DNA from: CAYVIB01 sp964451365
GTDB taxonomy: Bacteria; Pseudomonadota; Gammaproteobacteria; Pseudomonadales; Cellvibrionaceae
NCBI GenBank assembly: GCA_964451365.1
Contig: CAYVIB010000010.1
Coordinates: 62,001-126,000, forward strand
Direction: 5' to 3'
Length of the DNA: 64,000 nt
Below, piece after piece: positions 43,799 to 51,813 of the stretch. Position 1 is the stretch's first letter. Each line of letters opens with the position of its first letter. The translations under genes and the position numbers were made by a program. A model generated the notes under the pieces. It saw only the letters and a program-made list of their open reading frames with translations. It was not told where the DNA came from and searched no databases.

Positions 43799-44497
43799 AT
43801 GCAAGCACTGGTTTCAATTCACGACCTGATGCCGGAAACGTTCGGCCGGGTCAAAAAAATGCTGGCCGAAATACCACGCAATGCCCGGCGCCATCTGGTG
43901 GTGCTGGTGGTCCCCGGTCGTGACTGGAAGCCGGGGCAAATCGATCAATTGCGGGAATGGCAGGATAACGGCCTGCTTCTCGCCGCCCACGGCTGGGATC
44001 ACCAGGTAAAGCGCATCGAAGGCTGGTATCACCATTTACATTCCCGTTTCGTATCGCGCAATGTGGCGGAACACCTGAGTTTTTCGCAGCAGGAAATTTC
44101 AATTTTATTGCAACGCAGTTTCGACTGGTTTCGCCGACACAATCTGGCCGCCCCGGATCTTTATGTGCCGCCGGCCTGGGCAATGGGTCGTGTCAACAAA
44201 CATATTTTGCGCGATTCGCCGTTCCGCTATTTTGAAACCACCTGGGGATTGTACGATTGCGATAATGATCAATTTAAATGGCTGCCGCTGTTGGGGTTTG
44301 AAGCCGACACCGCTTTCCGGAAATGGTCGCTGCGCGGCTGGAACCTGGCAAATCGCCTGGCAGCGCAACGAAGGCCGGTGCGCATTGCCTTGCATCCGTT
44401 TGACCTTGAATATTATTTGCAAGCTGATGTTCGGAGGAATCTCGTGAAAGCGGATAATTTGAATTACCGGGACGTATTCCAGGGAGCCTCTGGTTAA
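43799..44497 (+). CDS. Polysaccharide-deacetylase-like protein (DUF2334 type)
   Basis: A 232-residue protein with ALVSIHDLMPETFGRVKKML (HD motif at start), LLAAHGWDHQVKR (HGxDH, metal ligands) and LYVPPAWAMGRV, all typical of DUF2334/polysaccharide deacetylase proteins, plus IALHPFDLEYY near the end. It has no signal peptide, so it works in the cytoplasm, probably on a lipid-linked sugar made by the glycosyltransferase 5 nt upstream. It is the last of the three-gene sulfotransferase operon. Confidence 0.83.
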   Translation: MQALVSIHDLMPETFGRVKKMLAEIPRNARRHLVVLVVPGRDWKPGQIDQLREWQDNGLLLAAHGWDHQVKRIEGWYHHLHSRFVSRNVAEHLSFSQQEISILLQRSFDWFRRHNLAAPDLYVPPAWAMGRVNKHILRDSPFRYFETTWGLYDCDNDQFKWLPLLGFEADTAFRKWSLRGWNLANRLAAQRRPVRIALHPFDLEYYLQADVRRNLVKADNLNYRDVFQGASG

Positions 44498-44504
44498 GTC
44501 CCCT

Positions 44505-44532
44505 GCAGGTTGAGGTGCAAACCCCAACCTGC
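44505..44532. repeat. Hairpin repeat at convergent gene ends
   Basis: GCAGGTTGAGGT-GCAA-ACCCCAACCTGC, a nearly perfect 12-bp stem, sits between the convergent ends of the deacetylase-like gene and the Pmp3-type gene. It is related to 28460-28477 and could serve both as a terminator for either strand. Confidence 0.7.
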
Positions 44533-44549
44533 AAATCCAAGCAGGCAGG

Positions 44550-44708
44550 TTACTTTTTCGCGATTACCCACACTGCATGAATAATGCCGGGAATATAACC
44601 CAGTAAGGTTAACAAAATATTCAACCAGAAGTGGCCGCCGAAGCCGACCTGTAGAAACACACCCAGCGGCGGCAGCAGGATCGCAATAAGTATTCTGACA
44701 AAGTCCAT
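44550..44708 (-). CDS. YqaE/Pmp3 family membrane proteolipid
   Basis: A 52-residue protein, MDFVRILIAILLPPLGVFLQ then VGFGGHFWLNILLTLLGYIPG and IIHAVWVIAKK. It has two transmembrane helices joined by a Gly-rich turn, the complete Pmp3/YqaE pattern (ILLPPLGVFLQ and LLGYIPGIIHA). Members are induced by salt or cold and affect membrane potential. GAGGAG lies 7 nt before the ATG. The gene follows a small acidic protein by 3 nt. It is too short for many gene finders. Confidence 0.93.
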   Translation of the reverse strand: MDFVRILIAILLPPLGVFLQVGFGGHFWLNILLTLLGYIPGIIHAVWVIAKK

Positions 44709-44711
44709 ATG

Positions 44712-44936
44712 TTACTCCTCGGTAATTGTCTCAATAGGCTCTTCATTAAGATCGATTTCGGGTCGACTGTTTGATGCTGAAATTGTTTCCCCCGCTGTCT
44801 CGTCGCCAACCAGCTCCGACAAAGTTTTTTCCTCCTGCATTATCGACTCGCATCCCAGCGCACCCACCGCTCCGAAGCCCGCCAAAAATGCCAGCATCCG
44901 ATATCGCTGATCGCTGTATGCTATCGCCTGTTCCAT
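44712..44936 (-). CDS. Small acidic membrane-anchored protein, unknown
   Basis: A 74-residue protein: a short basic start, one hydrophobic helix (MLAFLAGFGAVGALGC) that could be a signal anchor or lipoprotein signal, then an acidic tail (EEKTLSELVGDETAG, PEIDLNEEPIETITEE). I prefer ATG 44936 to GTG 44954 because GGGAG lies 7 nt upstream. It ends 3 nt before the Pmp3-type gene, so they are translated together; a membrane-stress role is only contextual. Confidence 0.6.
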   Translation of the reverse strand: MEQAIAYSDQRYRMLAFLAGFGAVGALGCESIMQEEKTLSELVGDETAGETISASNSRPEIDLNEEPIETITEE

Positions 44937-44973
44937 TTGACCACTCCCGCTCACGCGGCACGACGATTCGTTA

Positions 44974-44992
44974 AGGGTCTGTTAACACTAAT
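44974..44992. repeat. 19-bp dispersed repeat, copy 2
   Basis: AGGGTCTGTTAACACTAAT, identical to 37116-37134, here 38 bp upstream of the small acidic protein start, in or near its promoter. Confidence 0.7.
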
Positions 44993-45144
44993 AATCAGCA
45001 AGCGCTATGCCACCTGCGCCCAATCATTCGGGGGGAGGGGGGGCGCGCGCACGCGCCAACATGCGGCGCGCCTTACAAAAATATTGTAAATCCGATCGCA
45101 TGCGCGCTTTACTCCCATGGAACATCAAAAACAGAGATGCTCAA

Positions 45145-46176
45145 CTATTGCGCTGACTGCAAAATGCGAAGAACCATAGTTTCTTCTTTGGACAACAGGC
45201 CTGGATGTTTCTTTGATTTATTCATCTCATTTTGATAGCGAGGCAGTTCTCCGCCGACCAACACCGCAAGCACGGCGGGATGAATGTAGTATTCCCGGCA
45301 GGTGGCAACCGTGTTTCCAAGTTTTTCAGCCACCCGTTTAACAATCGCCGTCTCCAGTTTGCGCCGGGGGTATTTTTCCGTCTCCTGCCGCGCCTCGTCG
45401 TAACATTCGACCGCCAATGTAGTACCGCCCCAGGTTCTGAAATCCTTGGCGGTAAAATGTTCACCGGTTAATTGGTAGAGATAATAGTTCACGTCGTTCG
45501 AATTTAAAGCGTGGCTTTTCCTTTCCTCGTCGAGGTAGTGGAAAATTTCGTAACCGGGTAGTTCGGACATCTCCCGAATCAGGCGCGCCAGGGTTTTACT
45601 TTCGATATTGATATTCCGATACTTTCCGCCCTTGGCCTTATAACGCAGCAGCAGCCTGCCGTGGCCTTCCCTTAAATGTTTGCGCCTCAATGTCGTCAGG
45701 CCATAGGTATTGTTTTCCTTTGTGTAACATTTATTGCCGATCCGGACGTGATACCGGTCGAGCATTAGCACGGTAATTGCCAGCACTTTTTCTTTCGGCC
45801 AACCCGGCAGCGCCAGATGTTCCTTGATTTTGTGCCTGATGGAACCGAGTTGATGACCAAATTCATCCAGCCTGCGGAATTTCGACTGCTGGCGAAATTC
45901 TACCCAGCGGGCGTGGTAGAGATATTGTTTTCGTTCCTTCAGGTCAATGCCAGTCGCCTGTAAATGACCGTTCCCGTCCGGGCAAATCCACACATTCTTC
46001 CATATGGGCGGAATAACCAGGTTTTCGATGCGCGCCAGGATATTTTTATTCTCGATGGGTTTTCCGTTGGCATCGCGGTAGATAAACAATTTTCCTTTTT
46101 GCTTGCGGGAGTAACCCGCGGCATCATCGGAAACATACACAAGTTCGCGGGGACATAACGGCAGAGAACTGTTCAG
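45145..46176 (-). CDS. DNA topoisomerase IB (poxvirus/Deinococcus type)
   Basis: About 343 residues of type IB topoisomerase. The N-lobe opens YVSDDAAGYSRKQKGKLFIY with IPPIWKNVWICPDGNGHLQATG and YLYHARWVEFRQQSKFRRLDEFG. The catalytic domain has RIGNKCYTKENNTYGLTTLRR (first catalytic Arg region), DFRTWGGTTLAVE (second Arg), and the nucleophile Tyr in CREYYIHPAVLAVLVGG. It nicks and relaxes DNA through a 3'-phosphotyrosine. The start is unresolved: the frame runs open to 46338, but AGGAG lies 6 nt before a CTG at 46176 that gives a normal N-terminus; a TTG at 46197 is also possible. It is monocistronic. Confidence 0.9.
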   Translation of the reverse strand: MNSSLPLCPRELVYVSDDAAGYSRKQKGKLFIYRDANGKPIENKNILARIENLVIPPIWKNVWICPDGNGHLQATGIDLKERKQYLYHARWVEFRQQSKFRRLDEFGHQLGSIRHKIKEHLALPGWPKEKVLAITVLMLDRYHVRIGNKCYTKENNTYGLTTLRRKHLREGHGRLLLRYKAKGGKYRNINIESKTLARLIREMSELPGYEIFHYLDEERKSHALNSNDVNYYLYQLTGEHFTAKDFRTWGGTTLAVECYDEARQETEKYPRRKLETAIVKRVAEKLGNTVATCREYYIHPAVLAVLVGGELPRYQNEMNKSKKHPGLLSKEETMVLRILQSAQ

Positions 46177-46409
46177 GTGACACTCCTGTTTTCGCAACTG
46201 ATCTTTTGCGGGATGGAATTTGCATGTTTGACGCACAATACAAAGTAACCGGCAAATTTCGGACCAGGGAATTTGTTCTTTACGAAACGGAATTTGAGGT
46301 GGCGTCGCGGTTACCTGGCGCATACACTGTAAAAACATCTTCCATAAAAAGTCGCGCGTTCATCGTCAGGCACTGCGATTTCAACTGGCGTTAATACCAC
46401 GGGAGGATC

Positions 46410-47582
46410 ATGTCGGACTTCTGGCAAGAGACCATGACAGAGGCGCTGTCCCTGCGCCACGATTTGCACAGTCATCCCGAACTCGGGTGGCGGGAAACCC
46501 GAACCGCCGAGCGCGTGCGCGCCCTGTTGAGTGAACTGAATATTCCCTGGCGACCCTGCGCCGGCACCGGCACCCTGGCCTGGCTTGAAAATACCGGCAC
46601 CGAATCTCCCCACATCGCCCTGCGCGGCGATATCGACGCGCTTCCCATCACCGAGGAGACCGGCATCGAATGGTCCTCGCGCCACCCGGGCTGCATGCAT
46701 GCCTGCGGTCACGACGGCCACACGGCCACTCTGCTGGCGGCGGCGCGCTGGTTGAAGCACCACGAGAAGCAACTGCCGGGGCGGGTGAGTTTTCTGTTCC
46801 AGCCGGCGGAGGAAGGTGGCCACGGCGCGCGCGGAATGATCGAGGACGGCGCGCTGGAAGGCGTGGATGAAATCTACGGCTGGCACAACTGGCCCGCTAT
46901 TCCGTTCGGCAGGCTGGCCTGCCCGGACAACATTGTGATGTGCGGTAATGGGGTTTTCACCCTGACAGTTAAAGGTCGCGGCGGCCACGCCAGCCAGCCG
47001 GAACTGTGCCGCGACCCGGTATTGGCAGCCTGTGCGATTACCCTGGCTTTGCAGCAAATCGTCAGCCGGCGGCTGTCCGCCCAGCAAACCGCTGTGGTCA
47101 GTGTCACCTCCATTGAGGCGCCCAGCGGCCCCACCATTATTCCCCAGCAGGCGGTAATCGGCGGCAGTATTCGCATTCCCGACCAGGCCACGCGCGAACA
47201 GATCAACCAATTGATTACTGAAATCAGTCATCAAACTGCCGCGAGTTACGGCGTGGAGTGCGAGGTAATTATCGAACCCCGCTACGACGCCACTATCAAT
47301 CACGCCACACAGGCGCGGCGCGTACGCGACAACTGGCAGGCGGAGCAGGGGGAAGAATCCCTCGATACCCAAATTCCGCTGCCGATCATGGCATCGGAGG
47401 ATTTCAGTTATTACCTGCAAAAAGTTCCCGGCGCCTTCGCCCTGATCGGTGCCGACGATGGCGCGGAGCACCGCATCCCGTGCCACAGCCCTTTTTACGA
47501 CTTCAACGACCGCCTGATTCCCGAAGTCGTCCGGCTTTTTTCGCGCCTGGCCGGCGCACCGTTACCCGGGCATTCCGGGTAA
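46410..47582 (+). CDS. doeB2: M20 amidohydrolase, probable N-acetyl-diaminobutyrate deacetylase
   Basis: A 390-residue peptidase M20/hippurate-hydrolase-type enzyme. Metal ligands: MHACGHDGHTATLLAA, SFLFQPAEEGGHGARGMIEDGAL and YGWHNWPAIPFG, plus ASEDFSYYL near the C-terminus. The dimerisation domain lies between (VKGRGGHASQP). Alone it would be called an amidohydrolase, but it precedes an EctB-like aminotransferase, a DoeA-like M24 protein and an aldehyde dehydrogenase. In ectoine users the M20-type DoeB2 removes acetate from N2-acetyl-2,4-diaminobutyrate. GGGAGG lies 3 nt before the ATG. The symbol is based on context. Confidence 0.8.
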   Translation: MSDFWQETMTEALSLRHDLHSHPELGWRETRTAERVRALLSELNIPWRPCAGTGTLAWLENTGTESPHIALRGDIDALPITEETGIEWSSRHPGCMHACGHDGHTATLLAAARWLKHHEKQLPGRVSFLFQPAEEGGHGARGMIEDGALEGVDEIYGWHNWPAIPFGRLACPDNIVMCGNGVFTLTVKGRGGHASQPELCRDPVLAACAITLALQQIVSRRLSAQQTAVVSVTSIEAPSGPTIIPQQAVIGGSIRIPDQATREQINQLITEISHQTAASYGVECEVIIEPRYDATINHATQARRVRDNWQAEQGEESLDTQIPLPIMASEDFSYYLQKVPGAFALIGADDGAEHRIPCHSPFYDFNDRLIPEVVRLFSRLAGAPLPGHSG

Positions 47583-47640
47583 ACCCACTCCGTCGGAGTG
47601 GTGAAAATACCGCCCCGAAACACGCACCCAAGGAGGCAAT

Positions 47641-48894
47641 ATGAGCATCTTTGAACAACGAGAATCCGACATTCGCGCCTACTGCCGGGTTTACCCCGCC
47701 GTGTTCGACAAGGCCAGCAACGCGAGGCAGACGGATCGGGACGGCCGCGAATATATCGATTTTTTTGCCGGCGCCGGGGTACTCAACTTCGGCCACAACA
47801 ATGAGCGGATGAAGAAAGCGGTAATCGACTATATCCAGGACAACGGCGTCACCCACAGCCTGGACATGCACACCACCGCCAAGGAGCGGTTCATGGAGCG
47901 TTTTGTCAAAACCATTCTCGAACCGCGCGGCATGCCGCACAAAATGCAGTTCGTTGGCCCCACCGGCACCAACGCGGTGGAAGCGGCACTCAAGCTGGCC
48001 CGGCGGGCCACGGATCGCATGGAAATCGTCGCCTTCACCCATGGCTTTCACGGCATGACGCTGGGCTCGTTGGCCTGCACCGCCAACCAGTACTTTCGCG
48101 GCGCCGCCGGTGTGCCGCTGAACCACGTTACTCACCTGCCTTTCGGTGATGATCACAACGGCAATGCGCTGGAAAACATCCAACAGTTGCGTGACATGTA
48201 CCACGACACCTCCAGCGGGGTGGAGCCGCCCGCCGCATTCCTGCTGGAAACCATCCAGGCCGAGGGCGGCGTGAACATCGCGGACCGGGAATGGCTGCAG
48301 GCCCTGCGGGAACTGGCACGGGATATCGGCGCCCTGTTTATCATCGATGAAATCCAAGTGGGCTGTGGGCGTACCGGCTCCTACTTCAGTTTTGATGAAT
48401 TGAGTATCGAGCCGGACGTCATCTGCCTGGCCAAGGGCATCGGCGGCATGGGCATTCCGATGGCGATGAACCTGATCAAGCCGGAGTTCGACCGGCACTG
48501 GTCGCCGGGGGAACACACCGGCACCTTTCGCGGCCAATGCCTGTCTTTTGTTGCCGGTGCGGAAGCGCTGACTTACTTCGAGGACGACGCGCTGATGGAC
48601 GAAGTAAAAGAGAAGGCACTGGTAATGCAAAAGCGCCTGGCCCCGCTGGCGCATCAACACGCGGAAGTGGAAGTGCGCGGCAGGGGCATGATCGTGGGCC
48701 TGGACGTGGGCACCGGTGAGCGGGCCAAGGCCATCGTCAACGCCTGTTTCGAGTCGGGCCTGCTGATTGCCAGTTGCGGTACCGGCGGCCGGGTGGTGAA
48801 GCTGATTCCACCGCTGACCATTCCCGAAAAAGATTTAAAAGAAGGCCTGGATATCCTGGTCGAAGCCACCGAAAAAGTTCTGGAGGCCGCATGA
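47641..48894 (+). CDS. doeD: Class III aminotransferase, probable diaminobutyrate transaminase of ectoine breakdown
   Basis: A 417-residue PLP enzyme closely resembling EctB: THSLDMHTTAKERFMERFVKTIL, FVGPTGTNAVEAALKLARRATD, FTHGFHGMTLGSLACTAN, DEIQVGCGRTGSYFSFD and the PLP lysine in VICLAKGIGGMGIPMAMNLI. It would convert 2,4-diaminobutyrate to aspartate 4-semialdehyde in the catabolic direction. AAGGAGG lies 4 nt before the ATG. It overlaps the downstream M24 gene by 4 nt. No ectA or ectC accompanies it, so the catabolic DoeD assignment is preferred to biosynthetic EctB. Confidence 0.85.
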   Translation: MSIFEQRESDIRAYCRVYPAVFDKASNARQTDRDGREYIDFFAGAGVLNFGHNNERMKKAVIDYIQDNGVTHSLDMHTTAKERFMERFVKTILEPRGMPHKMQFVGPTGTNAVEAALKLARRATDRMEIVAFTHGFHGMTLGSLACTANQYFRGAAGVPLNHVTHLPFGDDHNGNALENIQQLRDMYHDTSSGVEPPAAFLLETIQAEGGVNIADREWLQALRELARDIGALFIIDEIQVGCGRTGSYFSFDELSIEPDVICLAKGIGGMGIPMAMNLIKPEFDRHWSPGEHTGTFRGQCLSFVAGAEALTYFEDDALMDEVKEKALVMQKRLAPLAHQHAEVEVRGRGMIVGLDVGTGERAKAIVNACFESGLLIASCGTGGRVVKLIPPLTIPEKDLKEGLDILVEATEKVLEAA

Positions 48895-50138
48895 AAAAGC
48901 GCGAGGACATGACCTTCCCGTTCGAGGAATACGAGCGACGGCTGGGCGAGTTGCGCGAGCGCATCGCCCAGCGCCGCCTGGACGCGGTGGTGATTTCCGA
49001 CCCAGAAAATATCATGTATCTCACCGACTACCAGACCACCGGCTACTCCTTTTTCCAGGCATTGGTCATTCCTTTGGAAGGCGAGCCGTTTATGATCACG
49101 CGGGCGATGGAAGAGTCGAACATTCACGCCCGCACCTGGGTCGAGCGCACCCGCCCCTATCCGGATACCGGCGACGCGATACAGATGCTGGTGGACAGCC
49201 TGCGTGAATTCGGCCTGGCCAACAAACGTATCGGTTATGAACGCAACAGCTACTTCTTCACCGCCTACCACCAGGACTGCATTCACACCACAATGACCGA
49301 AGGCAAACTGCTGGACTGTTTTGGTATTGTCGAGCAGGGCCGTATTCGTAAATCGCCGGTGGAAATCGAGCTGATGCACAGGGCCGCCGCCGCCACTGAA
49401 GCAGGCATGCGCGCCGGCCTGGAAGCCTGCAAAGCCGGCGTTACAGAAAATGAAATCGGGGCGGAAATCAGCGCCGCCATGTTCCGCGCCGGCGGCGAAA
49501 CGCCGGCAGTGATGCCTTATGTCACCTCCGGCCCGCGCAGCATGATCGGTCACGCCACCTGGGAGGGCCGCACCGTGCAGCCTGGCGAACACGTGTTTTT
49601 GGAGGTGGGCGGCTGTTTTCGCCGCTATCATACAGCGCTGATGCGAACGGTTGTGCTGGGGGAGTTGTCCGATTCCATGCACCATGCCCAGGAAAAGATG
49701 AAACTGGCCCTGGACGCCGTGCATCAAAACGTGCAGCCGGGCATGACCGTATCGGACGCCGACAACATGATTCGCAACATTATTTCAGACAACCAGGTGG
49801 GCGCGCGGCTGATTACCCGTTCGGGCTATTCCATTGGTATCGCGTTCCCGCCCAGTTGGGATGAAGGCTATATCGTCAGCCTCAAGCAGGGCAATTCCGC
49901 CATCCTGGAGGAAGGCATGACCTTCCATATCATTCCCTGGATGTGGGGCGTGGACGGCGACAAAACCTGCGGAATTTCCGACACCATTTACATTACTTCC
50001 GAAGGATGTAAATCGTTTTTCACCCTGGAGCGGGACTTTACCATAAAGCCGGACCAGGGGGCGGAGAATAAAATGCCGGTGGTGAAGGACAATATTGCCA
50101 AGCATCCGGCGAAAGACAGGCGGGTGGATGGGGTTTAG
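48891..50138 (+). CDS. doeA: M24/creatinase-family protein, probable ectoine hydrolase
   Basis: A 415-residue pita-bread protein. The N-terminal domain has FEEYERRLGELRERIAQRRLDAVVISDPENIMYLTDY. The catalytic domain has SPVEIELMHRAAAATEAGMRAGL, then FLEVGGCFRRYHTALMRTV, where active M24 aminopeptidases carry Asp metal ligands. The altered residues fit creatinase- and DoeA/EutD-like hydrolases, which work without dinuclear metal. DoeA opens the ectoine ring to N-acetyl-diaminobutyrate. The frame opens upstream at 48774, but ATG 48891 with GGAGG 4 nt before it overlaps the previous TGA. A double-hairpin repeat follows the stop. Confidence 0.82.
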   Translation: MKKREDMTFPFEEYERRLGELRERIAQRRLDAVVISDPENIMYLTDYQTTGYSFFQALVIPLEGEPFMITRAMEESNIHARTWVERTRPYPDTGDAIQMLVDSLREFGLANKRIGYERNSYFFTAYHQDCIHTTMTEGKLLDCFGIVEQGRIRKSPVEIELMHRAAAATEAGMRAGLEACKAGVTENEIGAEISAAMFRAGGETPAVMPYVTSGPRSMIGHATWEGRTVQPGEHVFLEVGGCFRRYHTALMRTVVLGELSDSMHHAQEKMKLALDAVHQNVQPGMTVSDADNMIRNIISDNQVGARLITRSGYSIGIAFPPSWDEGYIVSLKQGNSAILEEGMTFHIIPWMWGVDGDKTCGISDTIYITSEGCKSFFTLERDFTIKPDQGAENKMPVVKDNIAKHPAKDRRVDGV

Positions 50139-50151
50139 CGGGTGGAGAGAA

Positions 50152-50227
50152 CCCCCTCCCGACCTCCCCCTTGAAAAGGGGGAGGAGTTTAACCCCTCCC
50201 CTTTCAAGGGGAGGGCCGGGGAGGGGT
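50152..50227. repeat. Double-hairpin palindromic repeat, copy 2
   Basis: A 76-bp relative of 24077-24155 with hairpins CCTCCCCCTT-GAA-AAGGGGGAGG and CCCCTCCCC...GGGGAGGG. It lies 14 bp after the doeA stop, inside the doe operon before doeC, and may stabilise or attenuate the transcript there. Confidence 0.85.
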
Positions 50228-50416
50228 AACGGAGCCTCCGCCGGCACAACAGCAAATGCTAAAAGCCCATCATTCCCGTGTACGCCGAACCCCGAAAATA
50301 CTGCGGAGGAAAAAATCTCTCTCGCTTTTACAACCAGTCCCGGCTACCGGCCATCTGCCGGCACGATGCAGGAACAACATCAAAATTGGTGACAACAGCC
50401 TTTTAAGGAGCCAGCA

Positions 50417-51778
50417 ATGTTAATCGCAACCAATCCTTACACCGGCAAAAAAATCGCCGACTATCCCACGTTAAACACCGCCGAGCTCAGCAACCGCATC
50501 GACGAGGCCCGGCGCGCCTTCGACTACTGGCGCAAGCGATCCTTCGCCGAACGGGCCGACGTTCTGCGTGCGGTAGCGAAAGTATTGCGCGAACGCAAAA
50601 GCGAAATGGCCCGACTGATGGCGGAGGAAATGGGCAAGCCCGTCAAGGAAGGCGAACCGGAAACGGAAAAAGCCGCCTGGTGCGCCGAGCACTACGCCGA
50701 ACACGCGGCGGAATACCTGGCCCGCGAGGTCCTGCCTTCCGACGCGTCAACCAGTTATGTCTGTTACCAGCCGCTGGGCACGCTTTTGGGCATCCTGCCC
50801 TGGAACGCGCCGTTATGGCTGGCGTTTCGCTATTTGGCACCGGCGCTGATGGCGGGCAACACCTGCGCCATGAAGCACGACCCGCATGTGCCCGCCTGCG
50901 CGCAGGCCATCGCCAGGGCGTTCGAGGATGCCGGCGCGCCGGCCGGCATTATGGTGAACCTGCCCATCGAAAACCCGGAGGTGGAAGCCCTTATCCGGGA
51001 CCCGCGCATCGCCGCTGTTTCCTTTACCGGCTCCAGTGACGCGGGCCGCAAAGTGGCCGCCGCGGCCGCCTCGGAAATCAAACCCGCGGTGCTGGAACTG
51101 GGCGGTTCGGACCCTTGCATCGTACTGGCGGATGCGGACCTGGAGCGGGCGGCGGATGTAATCACCCTGTCGCGCATTATCAATGCCGGCCAGTCGTGTA
51201 TCGCGGCCAAGCGGGTGATTGTGGAAATGTCCATCTACGACAACTTTATCGAGCGCCTGCACCACTGCCTGGCCAAACTGAAACTGGGCGATCCGTTAAA
51301 ATCCGACACGGATATCGGCCCGATAGCGCGCGAGGACCTGCGCCGCATTCTCCACCGCCAGGTCAGCGAAACCGTTTCCGACGGTGCCACCCGCATGATG
51401 GGCGGCGAACTTCCCGCCAGTGACGGATTTTTTTATCCGGTGACACTGCTCACCGATGTGACACCGAGCATGGCGGCCTTTCGCGAGGAAACATTCGGCC
51501 CGGTGATGTGCGTAACACCCGCGAAGAATGCCGACGAGGCCCTGCAGTTGGCCAACCACACGGACTACGGCCTCGGCGCCGGTGTGTGGACAAACAATAC
51601 CGAACTGGCGGAAAGACTGGCGATGGAATTAAACGCGGGACAAGTGGCGATTAACGGCATCGTCAAAACCGATCCACGCCTGCCCAGCGGCGGTATAAAA
51701 CGCTCGGGCTACGGCCGCGAGTTGGGCCCTCACGGTATTCGGGAATTTGTTAACGCCAAGCAGGTGTGGATCAAATAA
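50417..51778 (+). CDS. doeC: NAD(P)-dependent aldehyde dehydrogenase, probable aspartate-semialdehyde dehydrogenase
   Basis: A 453-residue ALDH of the succinate-semialdehyde dehydrogenase type. Visible are GILPWNAPLWLAFRYLAPAL (oxyanion Asn), the NAD-loop AVSFTGSSDAGRKVAA, the general base Glu in AVLELGGSDPCIVLADAD, the catalytic Cys in NAGQSCIAAKRVIV and EETFGPVMCVTPAKNADEAL. DoeC-type enzymes oxidise aspartate semialdehyde to aspartate, completing ectoine use. AAGGAG lies before the ATG. It follows doeA by 278 nt with a hairpin repeat between, so it may be transcribed with the others or from a separate promoter. Confidence 0.87.
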   Translation: MLIATNPYTGKKIADYPTLNTAELSNRIDEARRAFDYWRKRSFAERADVLRAVAKVLRERKSEMARLMAEEMGKPVKEGEPETEKAAWCAEHYAEHAAEYLAREVLPSDASTSYVCYQPLGTLLGILPWNAPLWLAFRYLAPALMAGNTCAMKHDPHVPACAQAIARAFEDAGAPAGIMVNLPIENPEVEALIRDPRIAAVSFTGSSDAGRKVAAAAASEIKPAVLELGGSDPCIVLADADLERAADVITLSRIINAGQSCIAAKRVIVEMSIYDNFIERLHHCLAKLKLGDPLKSDTDIGPIAREDLRRILHRQVSETVSDGATRMMGGELPASDGFFYPVTLLTDVTPSMAAFREETFGPVMCVTPAKNADEALQLANHTDYGLGAGVWTNNTELAERLAMELNAGQVAINGIVKTDPRLPSGGIKRSGYGRELGPHGIREFVNAKQVWIK

Positions 51779-51813
51779 ACGGGCGCGGGATGATAAAAAT
51801 ATTTTTCAACCCG

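Noticed and set aside
46206..46394. 62-codon frame upstream of the M20 gene
   Set aside because: Overlaps the antisense N-terminal region of topoisomerase IB and lacks a ribosome binding site.
47503..48660. 385-codon leftward frame
   Set aside because: Antisense shadow of the aminotransferase; no protein-like pattern.
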